From contig NC_051129.1 of the NCBI RefSeq assembly GCF_014839805.1, forward strand, positions 1,426,001 to 1,490,000: DNA of 64,000 nucleotides. Reading direction: 5' to 3'. The translations under genes were made by a program, and so were the position numbers. Origin of the DNA: Manduca sexta (Eukaryota > Arthropoda > Insecta > Lepidoptera > Sphingidae). Under the pieces are notes generated by a model that was given only the letters and a program-made list of their open reading frames with translations, had not been told where the DNA came from and searched no databases. Shown piece by piece: positions 46,129 to 57,219 of the stretch (position 1 is the first letter of the stretch; every line of letters starts with the position of its first letter).

Positions 46129-47398
46129 TCTATTCTACATAGTAACTATACATGGATAGTATGTACTTATGATATGCTGTAGGAGGTACTTGTTATAATT
46201 TATCGATTTATATATGATAAACAAGCGATGTAAAAGTTTTGTTTGATAGGTACAAAAGGCCGACTATAGAAAACTGCTTCCCAATAAAAGACCTTTGTGA
46301 TATTTCTGTTTGATATTCATAAAATAGGTGAAACGGTAGAACCTGGTATGCCCGTATATTACGAAAAAAATAAAGAACCGAATGGATGGAAATAATGGAA
46401 TGAGAACCATAGGAGGTCCAACCATCGTGGTTGAGTGTTTAGAAATAGAAATAAATTTATTTTACAAAAATTGTACTTTTAATAAGAATTAACAACGATG
46501 TCCACACTATGTTATACCTGTATCGTGTACATCAAAAACAAAGTTTAAAACGATAAACCATATACTGTCTAAATTACTATATAGTCTCAGATAAATTTGA
46601 ATAAAATAGAAGGGAAAAAAAAATTAAGTACAATTTCCTGTCTCATCTTTTTTTTTATATTTCATTTACATTTATATTATTTAATAGAATGAATGTATTA
46701 AGCCAAACAAAAAAATAAAGAGATTTCGTAACAACGTTTATAAAAAAAAAACTATTTTGTTACGTTAATTTTTAGAAATACTCTACAGTGGTTGCATATT
46801 TACCTACCAAGCTGATTCATACACTTTACGCTATACAACTTATTTATAAATAAAGTATGCATCTTTTAGTAAAGAATTTCATGTTTTACGACAAAAACTT
46901 GATTACCTCTACAAGTTTTCTGCTCGATGTAACAACACGAAAACACTACACTACTGATTTATGATATTATTTTGTTTGGATACCTGAGAAATTTTGGGGT
47001 GGAAAAATGAAAGGTCAGTGCTCCGTAGTGTATTTCGATTTAGCATTTGCAAGACCTTTGTGGGTATTAAAAACAAACTGATGTTTTTTCTTTTTATTTC
47101 TTGGAATAGTTTGTTTTAAATGTACATTTTTATTTAAAGTTTTTTAACGTTCTATTTTAATGTAATGTTGAACGCAAATAATATATGAGTTGTCCGATTT
47201 ACAATCTACGCTTCATACGCAAGACGCTAGCGCGCTGTCACAAGGTGTGAGATGGGTATAATGTCATCTAATCGTGGATTGAATAGTTATATTTATTTAT
47301 TTATTACAGAGAAGTATATAGGCGGGCCTAATGGCAGAGGAATTTTTGACCAGTCGACCTTAAGGTGGTGCAGAGATAAACAAGGTAGGTATGTATGT
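46129..47398. other. Non-coding stretch
   Basis: AT-rich, with A and T runs near 46612, 46645 and 46740. No exon or repeat recognised. Confidence 0.4.
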
Positions 47399-47410
47399 AC
47401 ATCAGTAAAT

Positions 47411-47735
47411 AATAATAATATCAGCCCTGTATTATATACTTGCCTACTGCTGAGCACGGGCCTCCTCTACTTTTAAGAGGGATTAGGCCTCAGTCCACCA
47501 CGCTGGCCTAGTGCGGATTGGTAGACTTCACACACCTTCGAAATTCCTATAGAGAACTTCTCAGATGTGCAGGTTTCCTCACGATGTTTTCCTTCACTGT
47601 TTAAAGCGGACGATAAATTCACAAAGAATACACACTTGATTTTAGAAAAGTCAGAGGTGGGTGCCCTTGGGATTTGAACCTGCGGACATTCTTCTCGGCA
47701 GTCCGTTCCACACCCAACTAGGCTATCGCCGCTTT
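47411..47735 (-). mobile_element. SINE family A, intact copy with perfect 12-bp TSD
   Basis: A 325-base antisense copy bounded exactly by acatcagtaaat at 47399-47410 and 47736-47747. On the minus strand the head AAAGCGGCGATAGCCTAGTT holds the A box, GGTTCAAATCC the B box, and the tail is ATT repeats. This is the best-defined copy in the window and sets the family's ends. Confidence 0.92.
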
Positions 47736-47786
47736 ACATCAGTAAATGGTGAAAAATATTCTTATGAAATAGATGGATAATATATA

Positions 47787-48180
47787 ATACAGGGTCATTT
47801 TTACATTGCGTTCTTAAATGAAACCACATACTCGTCTTCATTTTTGTTGACGTTGTGTCAAAAACGAATATTTTTGACCAAAAATCCTTGTTTTACTTTT
47901 CTGATTTTTTGATAATTTGGTAGTTTAGTGCGAATATGGCGTGTTCGTAAATGTATTTCTGACTGAAAGAATGATGTTGGCGCTACGACGAATTCTCTTA
48001 GAGCAGTAGTAGTGGCATTAGGACGTGTAAAATTAAAATTACTTCTTATAAATATTATTTTGTTCGAAACTTACACTTTTTTTTACGTTTACAGCTCAAG
48101 TAACTTATTGTAAAGTGTTATTTCCAAGTAGATTAGCATGTGGCTTCATTTAGTAACGCAAAGTCAAAATGACGTTGTAT
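47787..48180. mobile_element. 394-bp TIR element
   Basis: The left end 47787-47829 (atacagggtcatttttacat...) is the reverse complement of 48138-48180 with several mismatches, giving terminal repeats of about 43 bp. The interior is AT-rich and has no coding frame. It starts 40 bases from the SINE TSD. The superfamily is unknown. Confidence 0.75.
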
Positions 48181-48964
48181 ACTGTGAATCATGGTGGCGC
48201 TCATTCTTTTCGGTGGCGATTCATTTCATTCATAATTTTTTTTGGTGGCGATTCATTCTCCAGTTAGTTGTGGAAGAGTTGTGTCCCTGCCGACCGTTTT
48301 AGAAGCCTAACCCTGTGCATATTGAAATAAGTACATCTACAGTTGTACTCTTGGCAAAAGTACTAAATCACAAAGAAAATAAATGTAAACCACGGAATTA
48401 AAGTACGTTGATTCGGGCATGCGCTAGTTGGCATCCCTCTGGCGCTGGCAATCCAACTGGCATGCACCCAAATGTGCCAGTGATGCTGAGTTATGTGCCA
48501 ACCGTACTCGCGACTTCTGTTATTAGTTGTTAGAATGTTTGAGCCTCTTTGGGCCATATTTTTGGGTGTTATACCATGTTTTTAGTTTTACTTTTCATAA
48601 TTTAATCTCTAGGAAATTGCTGTAGAAATTTTAGTTCTGGAACTATGTTGAATATTTTGTACTTTTTTATTTTGCCATCTTTTAAATATTGTAGGTTATC
48701 TAAGCTAAGGGTCGGGCAATCCAGGGTTTGAATCTTAGTTTACCTAGATTTTCCTTTCTTATTTAATAATGTTTCATATTCAGCGCGCGTATTAAAAAAA
48801 AAAAAAAATTATTTACCAGAAAGGTTTGTCGACAAAATTTGGTAGTCTGAGTCCCCAAAAAGAATGACTTTGCGTGTCTTGACTGATCGTAAAAAATAAG
48901 CCAAACCTATCTACCACAGTTTTCATAGTGGGATAAAGCCAGGGCAACCATGGTGGGAACTTTA
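48181..48964. other. Non-coding stretch
   Basis: A short direct duplication (ggtggcgattcattt and ggtggcgattcattc) lies at 48213-48258. 48415-48480 is GC-richer with partly repeated ttggcat / tggcatg words. Confidence 0.4.
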
Positions 48965-49400
48965 CCATGCTATGAGTATACTGCCCACTCCTGAGTCCAG
49001 GCCTTTACTACTGGGAGGGTTTAGGCCTTAGTCCACCACGCTGGCCTAGTGAGGCTTAGCAGACTTTACATACCTTCAAAATTCTTTTCAGAGACTTCTC
49101 AGGTATATAGGTTCCCTCACCACATTCTCTATCACCGTTAAAGCGAACGATAACTCATGAAAAGCAGCGCCGTAGCGTGAAGAAGCAACTTAGTAGACCG
49201 GCAAGGTTGTGACGAATGGCATGACATAGCCATCTGATGGCTTTCGAGACTCTATCTGGACGGCCTGCTTCCCATCAGGGGCAGTGCAGTCACTTTGTCG
49301 TGCTTGATTAAAAAAAACTTCAAAATCTGTACGTGCCTTAGGTTTCGAACCTGCGGATATACGTTTCGAAGACCGTTCATTCCCAGCCAATCTATCGTTC
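48965..49400 (-). repeat. SINE family A interrupted by a repeat C insertion
   Basis: 48965-49165 is the tail side and 49316-49400 the head side of one antisense SINE A (ggtttcgaacctgcggatat is the B-box region). The 150 bases between are a repeat C copy with tail ttaaaaaaaa. Confidence 0.75.
49166..49315 (+). repeat. Repeat C inserted in a SINE
   Basis: ccatctgatggctttcgaga, ggcctgcttcccatcagggg and cactttgtcgtgcttgattaaaaaaaa match the 3' end of the family. Confidence 0.65.
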
Positions 49401-49984
49401 CAACTAGCTACTATGCTTACCATCAGTAAAACCTGTGGCTGATAAAACAGCCCACTAATGGAGTTTGCAATTACTTACCGGTTCCGCGTTAATTAAACTT
49501 TTTGTAAAGGTGTGGTTATCGATCACTGCAAATAGATTACACAGTTCCTGGTAATAGGGGTGAGTTTTGCGTGAAGGTTTTGCTGATGCTTCATGGCATT
49601 TTACATTAATATCTGCTGACCCGACAGACGTTCTCTCTTAGCTATGAATATTCAATTCGAACCACGGCTTTTCGTTTAGTTTCTACTCAAAACCATTTAG
49701 GGAAATGAAATGATATTTCAAAATTCACATTCATCAAACGCAAGAACTATCAAATTCGCTAAGTTAAAATAGCCGTTAAGTTTTTTGACCAATTATGTTG
49801 GTGCCTAGTCTTGTACCATATACGCTTATGTGGAAAGGTTTTGGGTTTAGTTTCCAGATGAGGTAATTTTTTGTGTGGTCTAGGTAAGAAGAAGTTGACT
49901 TTCTGCGATATGTGTGAAATTGTTATAGCATCAACCCCACGATTCAGGACTAAAATAATCGTGAAAATATACATTCATCCTTCT
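49401..49984. other. Non-coding stretch with repeat G start
   Basis: 49615-49660 (gctgacccgacagacgttct... agctatgaatatt) is a fragment of repeat G. The rest was not recognised. Confidence 0.45.
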
Positions 49985-50105
49985 TTCCTGGAAAGGGTAA
50001 GCAGCAGTGTGTTGCGCACACAGCTGTGCACTTCAATATCTCCTGCGTACCTGGCTGACCTCCGTTGTGTTTGGCCGCCGCAGCCAAAATTCGGTTAGGA
50101 AAGAA
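49985..50105 (+). repeat. SINE T, 3' end
   Basis: gtgttgcgcacacagctgtg, tggctgacctccgttgtgtt and gccgcagccaaaattcggtt match 11200-11290. Confidence 0.65.
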
Positions 50106-50610
50106 TCAATTCACCAAAATGATAATGTATAACCGCCTTAAATTTTTTTAGTATAACGTATAATGAACAGTACCCAAGCCATACAATGCTATTAAAAATA
50201 TACTACACTACGTACAAAATACTTTAAAAATCCCATAATCATTTCAAGTTATGAAACGTTTAAATTCCGATATAACCGGCATACCTGACAGACGTGAGGC
50301 GGAATTCATTTATAAAGGGCAATTAAATGAACAGGAAAAATTTCATCGGTTATTTGTACGCTATATTCTCGATAATTAAATTCACCGGGATGGTTCTTCG
50401 CTTTAAAAATTTACGAAGATCTTTAGATATGCAGATAATGGTTGAATAGTTTAGATTGGTATTATTGAACTTTCCAAGTAACGGTTGGTAGAGTTATAAT
50501 GCAGAAATTTTGTGAGCAGCCTGATAGGGATTGTATTGATAGTTTCTAAAATAACAATAATGTAGTTTGTTGCGTTTATGTCCAGTGAAACTGAAGACTA
50601 TCTAAATTTT
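50106..50610. other. Non-coding stretch
   Basis: Nothing recognised. Confidence 0.4.
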
Positions 50611-50900
50611 GGTGGTAGGTCTCATATGTGAGAGTTCGCTTGGATAGGTACCACCGCAATGTCTATTTCTGTCGCCAAGCAGTGTGTAGTCACTGTTGTG
50701 TACCGGTTTGAAGGACATTGTAGCCAGTGTAACTACTGGACATAATAAGACTTAACATCCCATGTTTTAGGATGGCGAGCGCAGTGGAATACCAAACAAT
50801 ACTTTGTAATTCAACGTTTCGGATGGTGTTTCTACTGTTTATAGGCGGTCGTATCGCTTACCATCAGGCGAAGAACAGGCTCATCTCGCCATTGAAAGTA
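50611..50900 (-). repeat. Interspersed repeat B, antisense, full length
   Basis: ggtggtaggtctcatatgtg, accggtttgaaggacattgt and the aggctcatctcgccattgaa start side. Confidence 0.8.
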
Positions 50901-52059
50901 ATAAAAAAATAATAATATCCTCTCACATTTTAAATTCCCAATCCCTATTATTAGGACAGATAATACCAGAGCAACACTAAATAGGCAATTGTTAGGTGAG
51001 GAAATGCAAATTATAACTCTACTGGAAATAAAATTTTGGTCTGAAACCATGAGTTACACATTTCGTTAATAAACAAAAAAAGTCAATTAAACAGTAGGGA
51101 ATGAAAAAAACACAGGCTGGCATCAATATTCCATTTTCAAATAATAATTAATAATTCAATTTTCCATTCTGAAACACTGGCAGGCACTACGACGTTAAAT
51201 CGATTAGTCGCATCACTGATGCCATATCGATTGAGTAATAATTATCGCTTTTAATCGATTATGCGGTTGTCTCTAGATAGATTTATAGGACATATTTATG
51301 TTAGTTATTGCGCTATAGTTTGCTAGCTCGTAACATATTATAGGCAAATAAAATAGATTTGATGAAATTATTTTTGAAAATTCTTACCAGCCTTTTTTTT
51401 AAGTAAATGTAACGGACTTTTACTAGGCCAAATTCCGGACAAAATTTTATTTAATAAATATAAATTTTAAATTATACACAAAATTGAACCTAGACCTACA
51501 CAGTTGCCCAGATAAGCTGCCTTCAGACCAGTAAGTTGAACTTGACAAAAATAAATCATACTTCCCAAAAAAAATCTAATTCAACAACAGAAACACAATC
51601 ACACCCCTATATCAAAACAAAATTAAAAATATAAATCATTTACACAAATTTACTGTTTCCTACAGTCCAACAATCTTAGCTTATAAATCAACGATCAAAT
51701 TGTTAGCCACTTTTGGCGCGAAAACGAAAAAACACACGGACAATTTACGACACTTTCTTTGAAACTTTATATCCCACGGGTTGAAGTCCCAATTTGGTAA
51801 CTTTACCCGCCTACAAGGGCCCTCGACCCCGCTCAAGTAATTTGCTTAAGTTTTTTTTCTGTTTGTACCGCCATTCGTCTTGATCTCTGACATTTCACTG
51901 TCTCGAAGCTAATTTTTAAATATCGTTCGGTGTTATTTGCGACCTTTTTGGTATAATAAATGATAGAATTTTTATCAGTCCCATTGATTTTTAATACTGA
52001 GACTGATATTTGTTTTTCTGTATTTTTATACGAGCACTGCTAAGTGAACTTGCAACACC
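50901..52059. other. Non-coding stretch
   Basis: No exon supported. ATCGATT words cluster at 51190-51265 (cgattagtcgcatcactg, tcgattatgcggttgtc). Confidence 0.4.
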
Positions 52060-52150
52060 TAATGATAAGTGAAGTGGGGCCCAGATAAAATGGCGACTGA
52101 CGATTGATGATTATCTTTCGCAAACTGACAAAATTATGCCGGTTTATTTT
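52060..52150 (-). repeat. Repeat C, antisense fragment
   Basis: ctaatgataagtgaagtggggccc and aaactgacaaaattatgccgg. Confidence 0.5.
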
Positions 52151-52199
52151 AAGTAAGTATGTACAGATTCAAAATTCTCCTTGTTCACATACTTTGTAC

Positions 52200-52370
52200 A
52201 AGATACCAGACGTGAAGCTGTCATGTCGCCCAACATGGCGGACGCCGATTGACAAATTGGTGTCAGGCGGTTGACAGCAGACGTCGTGTGTAGTTTATCA
52301 CTAGTGAATGAATGTCAATCGATTACAAAATGGCGGGTAATTGTTAACATGGCCGCTGACGTTTTCAAAT
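52200..52370. promoter_or_regulatory. CpG-rich patch with repeated 'aaaatggcg / aacatggc' words
   Basis: A GC-richer block with several ATGGC words (caacatggcggacgccg, caaaatggcgggtaat, aacatggccgctgac). It could be a promoter or 5' UTR, but no adjoining exon was found on either strand. Confidence 0.25.
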
Positions 52371-54034
52371 TGATTTTGTATTAAAGTTTTATCCCGTGTA
52401 ACAGGCCTTTAGGGCTTTATGAGGACCTTGCTTTATTACGACGACATAATATGTAAGGGATTCAAATTTTCAAAGACCATTAATTTCAGTCGCGTGATAT
52501 ATGATTAAAAGTCTAACTCTTCTCCAAATTAACGTGTAAAGAGAGTTAAGGGACAGGTCGATGCTGCAGTTTCAAACTATAAATGCCTTTAAGTTTCATT
52601 ATGATCTGTGATAGAGCAGTAACAATAAGTTAACAAATTATATTTCCCTTTATGATTTACAAGACACTTTCACGAGAACAAAATGATAACTTTAAAGCAA
52701 TTCAAATTAGCCCATTGTTTTTGTGCTCTCAAAAGTATCGGATGCGCAGTCATTTATCCAATACAACTTCCATCTCAAACTACAAGGGAATTACTAACTA
52801 ATTTAAATATTGCGAAATCTGAAACATAAAATGCCGGTACAATACGCATCGCGAAACAATGAGCGAAATCGCGAATTTTCCACGGTACCAAACTTTCCGT
52901 TTCCAAACTTTTTATAATCAGAAGTATTTTAAATCTCCGCTACCGTGTGCTGCCCGCTCGAATTGGCAACATTTAAAAAAACAACGCAGTAGAAATCACA
53001 GTTGGAATACATCCAAAACTAACTTGATTGCGTTGGATGCCACATAATTCGAACCACGGAAGTCTTATTCGATGAGGATTTAGTTTGGCTCAGCATTATA
53101 TTTGATTTTCCTTGATTTTTTATTGGTTTTATATTTACAAGACAAACTTAAAGAACAATTTCTAAAGGACAACTTTTTAAAATTTATTTAAAAAAGGAAC
53201 GTATTTTAAAAATAGGTCACAATATTTGGTCAGGCTACTCAGATAAAACATTTTATACAATACCGTGACAGGACGTCGCGACTCGCGACACAACAAACAA
53301 GTCGTGTGCGTCCAGCTTTACTTTTCTTACTTTTAAAACGCCATGTTTTATTGTGACGCCTGTGACGGCTCTGCGCTGCATTTTCTTGGTATTGTTATTC
53401 TTTCGTATTTTATTTGCGAAGAAGAAAAATGGATACCGAGATAATGCGCTTAGACAGCTCGTCATATTGAAAGGAATTCTTACTGCAGCCGAGATTTAAG
53501 TTATTTACCTCCATCTTAAAATGACAATGCTGTTGGCTGAATCCATCAGCATCCATTGCATTTTGATATGGTTTTTTTATTCAGTAGCCAGAAACCTCGT
53601 CAATAGCATTTTAGCGAAGTGTGAATTGCTTATTAAAAATAGTAGGTGCTTACTCTGGCTAGTTTGATTGACACTCTATTAAAATAGGTTTGTATAAATA
53701 AGCAAATAGCTTAAGAACAAATTTCACGCCCAAAGCCTTATTTAGACTCTCCCTCTTCATTTGAATGCTACCGATAATCGTTTATTGAATATCTGTCAAA
53801 AAATTTAATATGACAACGCGAACGACTATTGCTAGCAAAAATTTATCCGTGTAAATGAGGTTTTAAAAAAACTTGACTATAAGCAGTACCAATGTATCCA
53901 AGATTTGGATTACACTGATGATGATGTGCGAGGGAAGTGGAAACTTAAGGTTTGGAAGGCGGATCCTTAGATCAGGATAATGGCAGACAGAAGGACGAAA
54001 CAACACGTACATGTAGCTATAATTAGTGGTTATA
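52371..54034. other. Non-coding stretch
   Basis: Short frames at 52859-53047 and 53253-53465 (-) have no family likeness or splice support and are not called. Confidence 0.4.
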
Positions 54035-54035
54035 T

Positions 54036-54348
54036 AATATCAACATAGTATTATATATTGTCCCACTGTTGGGCACGGGCCTCCTCTGCTACTGAGAGGG
54101 ATTAGGCCTTAGTCCACCACACTGGCCTAGTGCGGATTGGTAGACTACACTTCTTCGAAATTCCTATAGAGAACTTCTTAGGTGTGCAGGGTTCCTCACG
54201 ATTTTTGTTCTTCACCGTTAAAGCAAGCGATAAATCACAAAGAATACTTACATAATCTTAGAAAAGTCAGAGGTGTGTGCCCTTTGGTTTTGAACCTGCG
54301 GACATTCGTCTCGGCAGTTCGTTTTACAACCAACTAGGCTATCGCCGT
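54036..54348 (-). repeat. tRNA-derived SINE, family A
   Basis: Antisense copy from taatatcaacatagtatta to ctaggctatcgccg, with a GGTTCAAAACC B box on the minus strand. Confidence 0.85.
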
Positions 54349-54519
54349 CAATGGATATATATTGTAAAAATCCTTATATCCTTCTAACAGGTACCATTAT
54401 TATACTGTAGTGTAATGTTTTCCCATTTGTAATTATGGCAACATTTAGATTTAAAATATTTTGTAATGTGTAATTTGTGATAACATATGATATTTTTTAT
54501 ATGAACTAATTGTTTTTGG

Positions 54520-54690
54520 TAAGTGGAGTGGGGTCCAATAGAATGTAGACTGACGAGTGATGATGACCCTTCGGCAGTCGACATAATTATATCGGCCTGT
54601 TGAAACTGGATCTACAGACTGATCCCGGAACGCGACACACTTACGTGAGCTATCCATGCGGATATAAAATATATCCTATCACCAGCAAAT
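54520..54690 (-). repeat. Repeat C, antisense
   Basis: agtggagtggggtccaatag, ggcagtcgacataattatat and gaacgcgacacacttacgtg. Confidence 0.65.
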
Positions 54691-54956
54691 GCCATGTTGT
54701 TAAAACTATAAATAAACGTCATCTTTTCGCTATTCAAAGAACTAAAAAAAATTAACAATCCATTTATCAAAACCAAACTTTACTAGAAACTTCAATTAAC
54801 TTTTATTAACGAATATTAAAGTGCGCAACATGTTAGAGGACATCGTTATTATGTATAATGTTTGAAACTTCGCGAAATCTATTACGTTGATTACTTTATT
54901 GTTATTTTCTTAATGTTGTGGCTTTGTTGCGAATGTCAAGCTTATTTTATTAAATA

Positions 54957-55170
54957 CTAGCTTTTGCCCGCGGCTCCGCCCGCGTTATAAAGTTTTTCAG
55001 GCTAAAGTTTTCCGTTATAAAAGTAGTAGTTTCCCGGGAGCCTTTGTTCTTCCCAGGGTCTCAAACTGTTTCCATACCAAATTTCATCTTAATACGTTGG
55101 GTAGTTTTTGAGTTTAACACGTTCAGGCAGACAGATGCAGCGGGGGACTTTGTTTTATAATATATATTTT
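54957..55170 (+). repeat. Repeat D, sense copy before the tandem array
   Basis: tagcttttgcccgcggctcc, gttcttcccagggtctcaaac and cagatgcagcgggggacttt. Confidence 0.75.
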
Positions 55171-55293
55171 TAGAACTTTTTAAGAGGAACAATCCCGTCA
55201 TACATCATTGTTGCATAACTTTAACCGTTTACGCAGCGCACGCAACGGAAGCTCTCAAAACTAATAATTTTTCCCCGCTTTTGCAACATGTTT

Positions 55294-55908
55294 CATTACT
55301 GCTCCGCTCCTATTGGTCATAGCGTAATGATACATAGCCTATAGCACTCCGGGATCAAAGGGCTATCCAACACAAAAATATTTTTTCAGTTCAAACCGGT
55401 AGTTCCTGAGATTAGCCATTACTGCTCCGCTCCTATTAGCCATAGCGTGATGATATATAGCCTATAGCGCTCCATAAATAAAGGGCTATCCAACACAAAA
55501 AGAATTTTTCTGTTTGGACCAGTAGTTCCTGAGATTAGCCATTACTGCTCCGCTTCTATTGGGTATAGCATGATGATATATAGCCCATAGCAATCCACGA
55601 ATAAAGGGCTATCCAACGCAAAAAGAATTTTTCAGTTTGGACCGGTAGTTTCTGAGATTAGCCATTACTGGTCCGCTCCTATTGGGTATAGCGTGATGAT
55701 ATATAGCCTATAGTACTCCACGAACAAAGGGCTATCCAACGCAAAAAGAATTTTTCAGTTTGGACCGGTAGTTCCTGAGATTAGCCATTACTGCTCCGCT
55801 CCTATTGGGTATAGCGTGATGATATATAGCCTATAGCACTCCACGAACAAAGGGCTATCCAACGCAAAAAGAATTTTTCAGTTTGGACCGGTAGTTCTTG
55901 AGATTAGC
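55294..55908 (+). repeat. Tandem array, five units of exactly 123 bp
   Basis: Units start with cattactgctccgctcctat at 55294, 55417, 55540, 55663 and 55786 and end gagattagc at 55908. Every unit is 123 bases, and units 3-5 are nearly identical. Each contains gatgatatatagcctatagc, aaagggctatccaac and ccggtagttcctgagattagc. The array is part of a repeat D-related element: the cgcgttcaaacaaacaaaca terminus follows at once, and single-unit versions of the sequence occur at about 30540-30640 (-). Confidence 0.92.
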
Positions 55909-56035
55909 GCGTTCAAACAAACAAACAAACAAACTCTTCAGCTTTATATAATAGTATAGAAGTATAGACTAGCTTTTATTCGCGGCTTGGCCTGCGTAAA
56001 ATAATTTTTCTAGGGTAAAAATTAGTGTATGTCCT
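55909..56035 (+). repeat. (aaac)n run and repeat D head
   Basis: The gttcaaacaaacaaacaaacaaac run is followed by an end shared with 30480 (tttatataatagtat), then a new repeat D start, agcttttattcgcggcttgg, at about 55972. Confidence 0.65.
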
Positions 56036-56094
56036 TCCTAGACACAATAATGCCGACATGTTTAATGTACTTATTTGTATATACGACCCCCGCA

Positions 56095-56367
56095 ATCATC
56101 ACCGGAGCAAATCTACTAATGGGATACTAGAATCCCCCGGCTAAGCGTTTGTAGCGACCTGGAGGAAAGGTGGGAGGGGATAACTAGGGAAGGGAAGTGT
56201 AGGGGAAAGAAAAGGAACCTTCTTAGGATGGGCAGAGGGAAGGCCGGGAAATGTTTGCCGCAGACGCCTGGAGGTAAGTTAGGAAGGGATGCGTAGAGAA
56301 GGGAAGTGTGGAAGAACGAAAAGGAACCTTTTACAATGGGCGGAGGGAAGGCCGGGAAATGTTTACG
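56095..56367 (-). repeat. Repeat H with internal tandem duplication
   Basis: 56159-56257 and 56267-56367 are two diverged copies of a unit of about 100-108 bp (cctggagga... aaggaacctt... ggccgggaaatgtttgc). A single-unit relative is at 63357-63530. Confidence 0.65.
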
Positions 56368-56371
56368 GGCA

Positions 56372-56665
56372 TTGAATGACGAGACGAGCTTGTTATTTGC
56401 CTGATGGTAAGCGATACGACCGCCCATAATCAGCAGAAACACCATCCAACACTTTGCATTACAAAGTATTGTTTGGTATTCCATTGCGCTCGCCATCCTA
56501 AGACATGGGGTGTTAAGTCTTATTATGTTTAGTAGTTACACTGGCTATAATGTCCTTTAAACCAGAACACAATAGTGAGTACACACTGCTGCTTGGCGGC
56601 AGAAATAGACATTATAGTGGTACCTACCCAGTCGGGCTCTCACATATGAGAGACCAACCACCAGT
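56372..56665 (+). repeat. Interspersed repeat B, full length
   Basis: gaatgacgagacgagcttgt to gagaccaaccaccagt, directly after repeat H. Confidence 0.8.
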
Positions 56666-57145
56666 TTGTAGACGCTTTTGCACATTTTTTTATTTCGACT
56701 ACTTGTCTTGAATGGTAATTTTAGTTGTATCCAGAAAATAGTATTATTGACTTACCGCTAGCATGAAATTTATAGTTTGAAGTCAAATTAAAGATCTTTT
56801 AATTATTTTCGTGTTGACAGTAGAAGTTGTCAGAGCTACTTGCTAAACATTAAAGAATACCCAAGTAATTACAATAATGGCTATATTCTAATATAAAGTA
56901 TTTCATAGTACTTCGAAATAATTTGTGCTTAGAAAAGTTTATTATGACAACAAGTAATTTGTTGAACTTTAATCAAAGTAATTTTTAATGAAACTGCGAC
57001 TTTTAAATATTACTAGGTGATAAAAATATTATGCTGTATATTATCCCCAGAATCTAAATATCGTATCAGCAATTCTATTTGAAATGTTTAATACTCAAAC
57101 TAAGAGATTCCAAATCTTGCACTTTTTATAAATTATTATTATTGA
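56666..57145. other. Non-coding stretch 3' of the secreted-protein gene
   Basis: AT-rich, nothing recognised. Confidence 0.4.
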
Positions 57146-57151
57146 TTTATT
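57146..57151 (-). terminator. Polyadenylation signal AATAAA
   Basis: AATAAA on the minus strand about 70 bases past the stop of the CDS at 57220-57879, a normal distance for a short 3' UTR. Confidence 0.55.
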
Positions 57152-57219
57152 ATTAACATTATCACACATAATTTAATAATAAATATAAACATAAATACTA
57201 ACTTAAAATACCTAACTAC

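Noticed and set aside
55294..55908. CRISPR-like array
   Set aside because: Units are contiguous 123-bp copies without spacers, in a eukaryotic repeat; it is a tandem array.
56116..56496. 126-residue minus-strand frame
   Set aside because: Made of repeats H and B joined together; translation of the repeats explains it.
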